From positions 1,240,001 through 1,304,000 of the forward strand of contig NZ_CP065800.1 of assembly GCF_023206215.1 (NCBI RefSeq): 64,000 bases of DNA, given 5' to 3'. Position 1 is the stretch's first letter. The number at the start of each line of letters is the position of its first letter. A program made the position numbers and the translations under genes. The stretch comes from Butyrivibrio fibrisolvens (GTDB lineage Bacteria > Bacillota > Clostridia > Lachnospirales > Lachnospiraceae). This document shows, one piece after another, positions 28,082 through 36,019 of this stretch. The notes beneath the pieces were generated by a model. That model did not search any database and had not been told where the DNA came from. It saw only the letters and a program-made list of their open reading frames with translations.

Positions 28082-28996
28082 ATGCTTATTATCAGAGTTG
28101 CAGGCGGACTTGGCAATCAGATGCAGCAGTACGCCATGTATAGAAAACTAAAAAGCCTTGGCAAGGACGTGAAGCTTGACCTGTCCTGGTTTAATGAAGA
28201 GAATCAGAAGGGATTTCTTGCCCCCAGAAAGTGCGAACTTAAGTTGTTTGAAGGAATTGACTTTGAAGAATGTAGTGATAAGGAGAGATCTTTTTTTATT
28301 AATAGAGGATTTGTCACCAAGTTAATTAATAAAGCGATTCCTTCTACCAAGAAGATATTTGAAGAGACCAAGATGTATCATCCTGAGATCTATTCATTTA
28401 AGGACAAGTATCTTGAAGGGTATTTCCTTTGCAATAAGTATTATGATGATATACTTCCGTTTCTTGCTAATGAGATAGTATTCCCAAGGCACTCTGATCC
28501 CGAGATTCAGAAGAGGAATGAAGAACTGATGGAGAAAATGGATGGTTGGCATACAGCCAGTATTCACTTAAGGCGTGGCGATTATGTTTCACAGCCGGAG
28601 AATGAGGCTTTGTTTGGCGGCATAGCTACAGATGCCTACTACGATGCAGCTATAAGATATGTACTTGACAAGGATTATCAGACTCATTTCTATATATTCT
28701 CCAATGAGCCGGAATATGCAAAAGAGCATTACAGCGATACATCCAGATATACTATCGTAACTGGCAATGATGGCGACAACAGCCTTCTTGATATGGAGCT
28801 TATGAGCCACTGCAGATACAATATCTGCGCTAACTCAACTTTCTCATTCTGGGGAGCAAGGCTCAATAAGCGTTCTGACAAAGAGATGATCAGAACATTT
28901 AAGATGAGGAACAATCAGGAAGTCAATGCCAGAGAGATGACTGATTACTGGAAAGACTGGATCCTTATAGATGAAAAAGGAAACAGGATCTTCTGA
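28082..28996 (+). CDS. GT11 family glycosyltransferase (alpha-1,2-fucosyltransferase type), copy 2
   Basis: A 304-residue GT11 enzyme with GGLGNQMQQYAMY at the start, HLRRGDYV in the middle and NSTFSFWGARL near the end. The start is ATG 28082 with AGGAG 11 bases upstream; an in-frame TTG at 28037 would add 15 residues without a place in the family and is rejected. It likely transfers fucose or a similar 6-deoxyhexose from a GDP donor in the cytoplasm. It sits between the GT39-like gene and the second MBOAT. Confidence 0.9.
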   Translation: MLIIRVAGGLGNQMQQYAMYRKLKSLGKDVKLDLSWFNEENQKGFLAPRKCELKLFEGIDFEECSDKERSFFINRGFVTKLINKAIPSTKKIFEETKMYHPEIYSFKDKYLEGYFLCNKYYDDILPFLANEIVFPRHSDPEIQKRNEELMEKMDGWHTASIHLRRGDYVSQPENEALFGGIATDAYYDAAIRYVLDKDYQTHFYIFSNEPEYAKEHYSDTSRYTIVTGNDGDNSLLDMELMSHCRYNICANSTFSFWGARLNKRSDKEMIRTFKMRNNQEVNAREMTDYWKDWILIDEKGNRIF

Positions 28997-29014
28997 TATT
29001 AGTGAATATGAATG

Positions 29015-29037
29015 AATATATAGTAAAACTATATATT
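29015..29037. repeat. Perfect AT-rich inverted repeat, 9-base arms
   Basis: AATATATAG (29015-29023), TAAAA, and CTATATATT (29029-29037). It lies directly before the array of 13-base repeats in the same gap. A purely AT stem of this size is weak as RNA but could be a protein site. Confidence 0.65.
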
Positions 29038-29043
29038 GAGATC

Positions 29044-29121
29044 GTACATTAAGATCTTACGTTAAATCTATTCATTAAGATTGTTCATTAAGAATGTACG
29101 TTAATACTGTTCATTAAGAAC
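29044..29121 (+). repeat. Array of six 13-bp tandem repeats upstream of MBOAT copy 2
   Basis: Six adjacent units start at 29044, 29057, 29070, 29083, 29096 and 29109, with a consensus near GTTCATTAAGAAT. Units 3, 4 and 6 differ at only a few positions; 1, 2 and 5 are more diverged. The array fills most of the 175-base gap and stops 50 bases before the next gene. No spacers are present, so it is not a CRISPR array. Confidence 0.85.
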
Positions 29122-29171
29122 GCTGAAAAATAGATTATGAAAATAAAAAAGCTCTTAGGTGGAGATGATAT

Positions 29172-30635
29172 ATGCAGATCTTATCATTATACTTTTTGAT
29201 ATTCCTTGCAATTGTAGCAGTTGTTAACTATGTATTGCCACAGAAAATACGTCCATATTGGCTTCTTGTTGCCAATATGGCTTTTTATGCAAGCTACAAG
29301 GTAGCAGGTCTCTTAGTGATAATAGCCGGAATCATAATATCATATACTGCAGGAAGGCTAATACAGAGAAGTCCTGACAATAAGAAGATGATCCTTGCAG
29401 GTACAATATTAGTCCTTGTAGGAAGCCTTTGTTATTTTAAGTATACTGTGCTTCTGGGTGCAACAATCAGGAATATACAGGAACTTGTAAGAGGAAGTTC
29501 TGATTTTAGGCTTGAAAGTATACTGATACCACTCGGCATATCATATTTTCTGCTTCAGATGATCGGATATGTGGTAGATGTATATAAGGGCAAAGCTGAT
29601 GCTAACTGCAGCATTGTCAACTATGCATTGTTTGTATCCTTTTTCCCGACAGTTGTATCAGGTCCTATAGAGCGTGCCGGCAATATGATCCCTCAGTACG
29701 AGAAGCTTCCGGGATTTGATGAAGACAACATACGAAAAGGTATACTTCAGATAATATGGGGATTTTTCCTTAAGATGATAGTTGCAGACAGATTGGGAGT
29801 AATAGTCAGCACTGTTAATGCTGATCCTGCTGCGTATAAGGGAACTGTAGTATTTATAGCAGTACTTATGTATGCGCTTCAGATATATACAGACTTTGGA
29901 GGATATTCAAGTATCGCAATCGGAAGTGCGAGAATACTTGGCATAAAAGTCATGGACAACTTCAATTCGCCATTCCTTTCTACAAGCGTAGCAGAGCTCT
30001 GGCGTAAATGGCACATATCGCTTTCTACATGGTTAAGAGACTATATCTATATTCCTCTTGGAGGTAATAGAAAGGGAACGGTCAGGAAGTATCTTAATCT
30101 TCTTATTACATTCTTTGTAAGCGGTTTGTGGCACGGCGCTGTATGGACCTATGCAGTATGGGGACTTATAAATGGTATATTTCAGGTACTAGGAATGATT
30201 CTTATGCCTGTTAGAAATAAGGCTGTGGAAGTTTTTCACATAGACAGGGAAGCTTTCTCACATAGACTTTTGAAGACTTTTTTTACTTTCTTCTTGTTCT
30301 CATTTGCTTTTATCTTTTTTGGCAAGGATACCTTTGCACAGGCAATCCTTATAATAAAAAATATGTGGCAGTTTACGCCATGGGTACTGACAGACGGAAG
30401 TTTATATACACTTGGCCTTGACAGGCCTGCTTTTAATCTGATGCTCTTAGGTCTTATGCTTATGGTCATTGCGGATATAGCTAAGTATAAGGGTGTGAAT
30501 ATTTCGGAAGTTATATCAAGACAGAGTCTGTGGATCAGATGGTGCATATATATAGGTGCTCTTGTACTTATATCAGTATGCGGCGTATGGGGACACGGAT
30601 ATGATGCGACAAGCTTTATATATGTTCAGTTCTAG
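29172..30635 (+). CDS. MBOAT family O-acyltransferase (AlgI/DltB-like), copy 2
   Basis: A 487-residue polytopic protein with the MBOAT core ELWRKWHIS (His281) and SGLWHGAVW (His321), the latter the expected catalytic histidine, and PLGGNRKGT between them. It is clearly related to copy 1 at 5597 but diverged across most of its length, so it probably serves a different acceptor or repeat unit. AGGTGGAG precedes the ATG. The next gene encodes an SGNH-like extracytoplasmic protein, giving a second acylation module. Confidence 0.92.
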   Translation: MQILSLYFLIFLAIVAVVNYVLPQKIRPYWLLVANMAFYASYKVAGLLVIIAGIIISYTAGRLIQRSPDNKKMILAGTILVLVGSLCYFKYTVLLGATIRNIQELVRGSSDFRLESILIPLGISYFLLQMIGYVVDVYKGKADANCSIVNYALFVSFFPTVVSGPIERAGNMIPQYEKLPGFDEDNIRKGILQIIWGFFLKMIVADRLGVIVSTVNADPAAYKGTVVFIAVLMYALQIYTDFGGYSSIAIGSARILGIKVMDNFNSPFLSTSVAELWRKWHISLSTWLRDYIYIPLGGNRKGTVRKYLNLLITFFVSGLWHGAVWTYAVWGLINGIFQVLGMILMPVRNKAVEVFHIDREAFSHRLLKTFFTFFLFSFAFIFFGKDTFAQAILIIKNMWQFTPWVLTDGSLYTLGLDRPAFNLMLLGLMLMVIADIAKYKGVNISEVISRQSLWIRWCIYIGALVLISVCGVWGHGYDATSFIYVQF

Positions 30636-30775
30636 GACATAGATTATTTATAGATTACTGATTCACACGTCTATTGATTATACAGATAAATATTGGATTA
30701 TAAGAATAAAATGGCAATAGCTTTTTGAAAACAAACAGATTGCTTTCATATTATAGCCAGTTCATGAGGTTACAC

Positions 30776-32314
30776 ATGACTAAAAACGTAGTTGATAACA
30801 AAAATAATAATAGCGGCAATAATGCCGGGAAAAGCCATAATAATATATGGATATTTATAGTAAAGGCTGTAGCTCTCCTTGCTATAGCAGCAGTAGTAAT
30901 GCAGGCTGTGTTCAAGGTTGTACAGAGAAAAGAAAGTTATGAAAAGTATGCAGACTTTTTTGACGTAGCAGATCAGATAGATGTTCTCTATCTTGGATCA
31001 TCCCACGTAATTAACGGAGTTAATCCTGTTCAGATATTCGAGCAGTATGGATATACCGGATACAACATGGGAGGACATGGAAGCACACTGCCGGCTTCAT
31101 ACTGGGAGCTTAGACTTGCTCTTGAATATTGTAATCCCAAGGTTGTGTTTGTGGATTCATATATGCTTGAGAAAAATTACCAGTATATAGATGTCATGGA
31201 TGAGAATGCTACAGCTGCTGACCTTAATACATCTGTAGAGCAGCTGCACCTGAATATGGACTGCTGGCCCTATTCTGATGTCAAGAAAGCTGCTATAGAA
31301 GATCTTATCTATGATAAGGAACTTCACCAGGATTTCCTCTTTGACTTTGAACTCTATCACGAGAGGTGGTCAGAGCTTGATAAGAACGACTTCCTGCGTC
31401 TTAATGATACAAGTGACAGGAACCTTCTTATGGGCGCAGAGAAGAGATTTCAGGTTCACGGAACGTATACTCTTGAAGACAGGACAGAGGGATTATCAGA
31501 AGAGACTGTCGGTATGCAGTACCTTAGGAAGATCATAGAAGAGTGTCAGTCAAGAGGCATAGTCGTAGTAACTATGATGCTTCCACTGGCGCAGCTTCAG
31601 TCACAGGATATGGCAGCAGCTGCTTCTATGGAGCAGATATCAGCTGAGTATGGTATACCATGTCTTAATATGATTCAGGATACAAGTATAGTTAATCTCT
31701 ATACAGATCTTAATGATTCTAATCACCTTAATGCAGGTGGTATGAACAGAGTATCAAGATATCTGGGACAGTGGCTTAGTGATAATGCCGGCGGTATCCT
31801 TACAGATCACAGAGGCGATAGCGCTTACAGCAGATGGACAGATAGAGTGGTTCAAAGCCACGAGGCAGAGTCATCTTATGTAGAGGCAGCAGATAATGCA
31901 TATAGCGCGCTGCTATCCTTGTACGACGAGACGACTTTTGATTATGTAGTATATGTTAAGGGTAACTCTTCGGCATATACTAATGTGGCATTTCTTCAGC
32001 TAATAGAAGAGTTGTCCGGAACTACAGAAGTTGAGACGGCAGCAGCTGTGGGTGGACCTTATCTATTTATGCACGGAGTGGCTGATGGGATTGAGAATCT
32101 TGAGATATCAGGAGATCAGCAACCGGCGCCATTTAGCTCAAAGCTTGGGTTCGTAACTTATCTGGGGCTTCACGACTTTGCGGCGATATATGTTAATGAT
32201 GATACAGACAATAACCTTCTTGATATGAATGAGCATTATAATGATGATGTGCAGATACTGCTTATCAACAAGGAGACGGGAGAGATATATAGTCATCTGT
32301 GCTTTAGCTTATGA
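30776..32314 (+). CDS. Membrane-anchored SGNH-like acyltransferase partner with an extra C-terminal domain
   Basis: A 512-residue protein. An Asn-rich cytoplasmic leader precedes one membrane helix (about residues 25-45). The outer SGNH-like domain has LYLGSSHVINGVNP (Ser76 as probable nucleophile), YNMGGHGST, and DSNHLNAGG with Asp314 and His317. Residues from about 345 form a second domain ending in ILLINKETGEIYSH, which resembles interleukin-like EMT-inducer (ILEI) domains seen in some bacterial surface proteins; this part is tentative. ATG 30776 is chosen for its GAGGT; a TTG at 30725 and an ATG at 30764 are alternatives. It follows MBOAT copy 2 and likely performs the final O-acetyl transfer. 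Confidence 0.76.
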   Translation: MTKNVVDNKNNNSGNNAGKSHNNIWIFIVKAVALLAIAAVVMQAVFKVVQRKESYEKYADFFDVADQIDVLYLGSSHVINGVNPVQIFEQYGYTGYNMGGHGSTLPASYWELRLALEYCNPKVVFVDSYMLEKNYQYIDVMDENATAADLNTSVEQLHLNMDCWPYSDVKKAAIEDLIYDKELHQDFLFDFELYHERWSELDKNDFLRLNDTSDRNLLMGAEKRFQVHGTYTLEDRTEGLSEETVGMQYLRKIIEECQSRGIVVVTMMLPLAQLQSQDMAAAASMEQISAEYGIPCLNMIQDTSIVNLYTDLNDSNHLNAGGMNRVSRYLGQWLSDNAGGILTDHRGDSAYSRWTDRVVQSHEAESSYVEAADNAYSALLSLYDETTFDYVVYVKGNSSAYTNVAFLQLIEELSGTTEVETAAAVGGPYLFMHGVADGIENLEISGDQQPAPFSSKLGFVTYLGLHDFAAIYVNDDTDNNLLDMNEHYNDDVQILLINKETGEIYSHLCFSL

Positions 32315-32439
32315 TTTGCTAACAACATGAGGTTAAAGATGAATATCTGAGTTTTATATTTTCAGAATGAATCATTATAAAAATATAGATATCAAAGTAG
32401 GTACTTCTTTCAAATAAAGGGTTAAAAAAGAGAAATCAT

Positions 32440-33990
32440 ATGTCAAATAAACAGGATGGCCGTATTAAAAACACGGTCCGCAACATATTTTTTGGATATA
32501 CAAGTACACTTATAACAGCTCTTCTTGGCTTTATAGCCAGGAAGATCTTCATCATGCGCCTTGCAGAGTCTATGCTGGGCGTCAACAGTTTATATACAGG
32601 GATTCTGTCTGCTCTGTCACTTACAGAACTTGGAGTAGGTACAGCTCTTAACTTTAGTTTATATAAGCCTGTAGCAGAGGGAGATACAGAGACCATCAAG
32701 TCCTATATGCGCCTATATAAGAAGGCATACAGGATCATAGCAGCTGTTGTAGCTATAATCGGGATAGCACTTATACCCTTCTTGCCGATACTTACAAGCA
32801 AGGGAGCATCAGACATATCGACCAGAGATCTGACTTTATACTATCTGATCTTCCTCTTCAACTCAGCAACATCTTATCTTGTATCGTACAAATATAGTCT
32901 TGTTAATGCGGAGCAGAAGACTTATATACAGACCAATATCATCACTATAACCAAGATGGTATCTGTGACATCACAGATAGTAGTACTCCTTCTAACATCA
33001 AGCTTCTATGCATATCTACTTACTGATCTCTTCGTACAACTCTTCCAGAAGATATTCGTAAGCAGGTACCTTAGTAAGAGATATCCATATCTTGAGGACA
33101 AAGAGGTAAGACCTCTTACGACTGAGCAGGTAAGCGAAGTTAAGGACAAGACTGTATCTCTTATGTGGCTTAAGATAGGCGATACCGCCAGAACTCAGAC
33201 AGATGCTATCGTAATATCAGCTTTTATCAATGTTATATATACGGGTGTTGTCGATAACTTCAACATGGTCATTAATACTGTATCAAGTTTTGTTAATACC
33301 ATATTCAATGCGGCGCTTCCCGGTTTTGGCAACCTTATAGCAACGGAGTCAAGGCAGAAGCAGTATGATATGTTCAAGGTATACAGATTTGCTGCTCAAT
33401 GGCTGTATGGCTTTTCAGCAGTAGGATTCTATATACTCCTTTCTCCTCTTATCGTCCTACTTTATGGTCAGAAGTGGGCGCTGGGACAGGGCATCATACT
33501 CCTTATCATCATCGAATATTATCTAAAGGGCGAAAGAACAGTAGTTAATAACTTCAAGACGGCAGCAGGCAAGTTCGAGCAGGACAAGTATCTTGCAACT
33601 ACTCAGGGCGCAGTTAACCTTGTGATATCAATAGTACTTGCTATCAAGATAGGTCTTATCGGCGTATATGTGGGAACAGTGGTATCAGGCCTAATTGCTA
33701 ACTTTGTAAGACCTTATATCATCTACAGAGATTGTTTTAACCAGGAAGTTAAGAAGTACTACATAGATTCTTTCAAGTATCATATAGTTATGCTGGGAAC
33801 TACGCTGCTATGTATATGGCTTGCAACATTCACACTTCCTAAGATCAGCTGGATAAATTTCATACTTACCGGACTTATGATAACGGTTGTTTATAATGTG
33901 ATATTCCTAGCGTTCTTTGGTAGGGGAGAGGAATTTAAGTATCTGGAAGGGATTATTCTATCCAGAATTAAGCGTAAGGCACAAACGTGA
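32440..33990 (+). CDS. Wzx-type polysaccharide flippase (MOP superfamily)
   Basis: A 516-residue protein with about 12-14 membrane helices. The N-terminus (NTVRNIFFGYTSTLITALLGFIARKIF) and the ELGVGTALNFSLY stretch after the second helix are typical of Gram-positive Wzx/RfbX proteins. It would flip undecaprenyl-diphosphate-linked repeat units to the outer face. It is the only Wzx in the window and ends the operon at a strong terminator. It may work with either Wzy-like protein. Confidence 0.9.
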   Translation: MSNKQDGRIKNTVRNIFFGYTSTLITALLGFIARKIFIMRLAESMLGVNSLYTGILSALSLTELGVGTALNFSLYKPVAEGDTETIKSYMRLYKKAYRIIAAVVAIIGIALIPFLPILTSKGASDISTRDLTLYYLIFLFNSATSYLVSYKYSLVNAEQKTYIQTNIITITKMVSVTSQIVVLLLTSSFYAYLLTDLFVQLFQKIFVSRYLSKRYPYLEDKEVRPLTTEQVSEVKDKTVSLMWLKIGDTARTQTDAIVISAFINVIYTGVVDNFNMVINTVSSFVNTIFNAALPGFGNLIATESRQKQYDMFKVYRFAAQWLYGFSAVGFYILLSPLIVLLYGQKWALGQGIILLIIIEYYLKGERTVVNNFKTAAGKFEQDKYLATTQGAVNLVISIVLAIKIGLIGVYVGTVVSGLIANFVRPYIIYRDCFNQEVKKYYIDSFKYHIVMLGTTLLCIWLATFTLPKISWINFILTGLMITVVYNVIFLAFFGRGEEFKYLEGIILSRIKRKAQT

Positions 33991-34026
33991 TAAAGGATGT
34001 AAAAAAGAATATGCTACAATGTAGCC

Positions 34027-34061
34027 CTCCTTACTGTTTTCAAAGCAGTAAGGAGTTTTTT
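34027..34061 (+). terminator. Rho-independent terminator after the flippase gene
   Basis: CTCCTTACTG (34027-34036) pairs perfectly with CAGTAAGGAG (34046-34055), followed by six T residues. It ends the operon that starts at 26251. Confidence 0.95.
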
Positions 34062-34135
34062 ATACGCCATGATGGAAAGTATCAAACCAATCATAAATTT
34101 TTACGATTGATTTATAATTGAAAATAGGCGTAGAA

Positions 34136-34163
34136 TTGACAATTACACGATACCGTGTTAATG
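34136..34163 (+). promoter_or_regulatory. Promoter with an internal inverted repeat for the HTH-MNT gene
   Basis: TTGACA (34136-34141) with a weak -10 such as TTAATG at 34158-34163 after 16 bases. Between them ACACG (34146-34150) and CGTGT... form a 5-base inverted repeat (right arm 34154-34158 region, CGTGT). Such placement would suit an operator, possibly for the HTH domain of the gene itself. An AAGGAG ribosome site follows. Confidence 0.6.
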
Positions 34164-34185
34164 TCAAAATAAAGGAGTATGTGAA

Positions 34186-34725
34186 ATGATAGATTTTTAT
34201 ACAGTATCTGAATATTCCAGCATCACGGGAAAAGACGTAGGAAATATAAGACGTTTGTTGATCAAAGGTGATATTCAAGGAGAAAAACTGGGTAATCAAT
34301 GGATAATCCCCAAAGGAACTGAGTACCCCGACAGAAGAGTGAAGTCTGGGAAGTATTTGGCGTGGAGGAAAAAGAATGCCATAAATAAAAGTAATCCTAG
34401 ACTAATGAAGAATTTATATGAAATATGTGAGCAACTTTATGATATTTACGGAGACTTAATGGAAAAAGTTGTACTGTATGGATCTTATGCGAGAGGAGAG
34501 CAGACAGAAGATTCTGATGTTGATATTGCTGTTTTTCTGAAGAATGGGTATACGGAGGAAATGCATGATCATATGGTGGATATCGTTGTTGATCATGAAT
34601 TGGAACTTGCATTGACCCTTTCGGTAGTGCCAATTGAAGTAGAGCAATATGTTCAATGGAGGAATACATTACCATTTTATAAAAATGTCGATAAAGAAGG
34701 TATACTAATTTGGAAAGCAGCGTGA
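34186..34725 (+). CDS. HTH domain fused to an MNT-type nucleotidyltransferase
   Basis: A 179-residue protein. Residues 1-45 (FYTVSEYSSITGKDVGNIRRLL, shown here in part by its TVSEYSSITGK start) form an excisionase/MerR-like DNA-binding helix-turn-helix. Residues 80-179 are a minimal nucleotidyltransferase domain: GSYARGE at 99-105, with catalytic Asp111 and Asp113 in DSDVDIAV. MNT proteins are commonly the antitoxin that AMPylates a HEPN toxin, but no HEPN gene is adjacent: the next gene is a convergent GT4. It has its own promoter and terminators on both sides, so it looks like an independent cassette within the EPS region. A regulatory or orphan-antitoxin role is possible. Confidence 0.85.
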   Translation: MIDFYTVSEYSSITGKDVGNIRRLLIKGDIQGEKLGNQWIIPKGTEYPDRRVKSGKYLAWRKKNAINKSNPRLMKNLYEICEQLYDIYGDLMEKVVLYGSYARGEQTEDSDVDIAVFLKNGYTEEMHDHMVDIVVDHELELALTLSVVPIEVEQYVQWRNTLPFYKNVDKEGILIWKAA

Positions 34726-34746
34726 AGCTTTAGGTGAAAACCAAAA

Positions 34747-34784
34747 GGCAGATATTCGATATTAGATATAACCGAATATCTGCC
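34747..34784. terminator. Bidirectional terminator between convergent genes
   Basis: GGCAGATATTCG (34747-34758) pairs perfectly with CGAATATCTGCC (34773-34784). The plus-strand side is followed by ATTAATTTTAT and the minus-strand side by TTTT, so it can end both the HTH-MNT transcript and the long minus-strand operon. Confidence 0.88.
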
Positions 34785-34822
34785 ATTAATTTTATAGTTC
34801 CAGAGTGCCGGCCAAAGGCCAA

Positions 34823-36019
34823 TCAATTAAATTCCCCTGCAAAAAATCTTCTATATCCCTCAAGGAGCGCCTTGCTTGTATGATCCCATGCAAGTTCATT
34901 GACAACTCTGTTATGTCCGAACTCACCCATTTTCTTGCGTTTCTCAGGATCTTCAAGGAGTCCAATGATTTTCTTGGCCATATCCTCAGAATCATTAGGC
35001 TTAGCGTATACTGAAGCTTCCTGTGCGGAGTAGCGTCCTTCTGTTAAGTCAAACTGAACGATAGGCTTGGCAAGAGACATATATTCCATGATCTTATTCA
35101 TAGTACTCTTGTCGTTCATACTGTTGTACTCGTCACTGTTGACACATACATCAGCAGTGTTGAGATACTTTAGCATATCTTCATCAGAGACTCTTCCTGT
35201 GAATTCGACGCAGGTATCAAGACCCATGTCATGAGCCTTAGCTCTAAGTGCATCAAGGTGAGGACCACCGCCTACGATACCCCAGAATACATTGTTGTCA
35301 CGCTCTTTGATATACTTGGCAGCTTCTAGCATATATTCTATGCCTTCCTGCTGACCTATAACGCCGACGTAACCTACCATGTATTTGAAGCCGCGCTTTA
35401 TTTCTTCACAAGCAGGCTGTATCTTCATTCTCTCAAGACGCGGACCACTTCTAAGGATTATGACCTTTTTAGGATCCATGTGACCACGCTCAATTGCGAT
35501 CTTTTTATAACTTTCATTGGTAACAAAAGCAAAGGTACAGTTCTTGTAAGTCTTTCTTTCAAGATAGCACAGGCCTTTATAGAAGATTCCACCTGTTTTG
35601 CCAAACTTGGCTTCATAGAGTTCAGGGCAGATGTCGTGGTGATCGAAGACATACTTAACACCGTATTTCTTGAAATGCTTGGCAACCATATAGATATCGT
35701 CAGGCGGGTTACAACCCTGAATTACGTCAAAACCAATTTCTTTATAGATAAGCTTTGCAAGTCTCAGTTCTTCTTTTAAAGTCCAGGAGTACTCTCTGAA
35801 ATATCCGATTGCATTGTTGCCTTCCGGCGGTGCATCATGACGGAAGATGTTAACTCCCTGAAGGACCTCTCTGTCCTTGGTATATGACTTACCCTTAGGA
35901 CTTATAACAGATACTGTATATCCGTTGGCCGCAAGAGTAGTAGCTTCCTGCCACACACGTGTATCAAAAGGTACAGGAAGATTTTCAACTATTATCAGTA
36001 TTTTTCCGGAATTTTGCAT
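34823..36019 (-). CDS. GT4 family glycosyltransferase
   Basis: A 398-residue GT-B enzyme. ENLPVPFDTRVWQEATTL near the start and DHHDICPELYEAKFG are typical of a GT4 subgroup found in EPS and O-antigen loci beside AsnB and heparinase-type proteins. The donor domain has VGYVGVIGQQEGI. In place of the usual EX7E motif the site reads near STMNKIMEYMSLAKP, which is normal for this subgroup. The start overlaps the AsnB stop by one base (TAATG), so the two are co-translated. It is the last gene of the minus-strand operon. Confidence 0.89.
   Translation of the reverse strand: MQNSGKILIIVENLPVPFDTRVWQEATTLAANGYTVSVISPKGKSYTKDREVLQGVNIFRHDAPPEGNNAIGYFREYSWTLKEELRLAKLIYKEIGFDVIQGCNPPDDIYMVAKHFKKYGVKYVFDHHDICPELYEAKFGKTGGIFYKGLCYLERKTYKNCTFAFVTNESYKKIAIERGHMDPKKVIILRSGPRLERMKIQPACEEIKRGFKYMVGYVGVIGQQEGIEYMLEAAKYIKERDNNVFWGIVGGGPHLDALRAKAHDMGLDTCVEFTGRVSDEDMLKYLNTADVCVNSDEYNSMNDKSTMNKIMEYMSLAKPIVQFDLTEGRYSAQEASVYAKPNDSEDMAKKIIGLLEDPEKRKKMGEFGHNRVVNELAWDHTSKALLEGYRRFFAGEFN

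Noticed and set aside
29044..29121. CRISPR-like array
   Set aside because: The 13-base units are directly adjacent, without spacers, and no cas gene is present.
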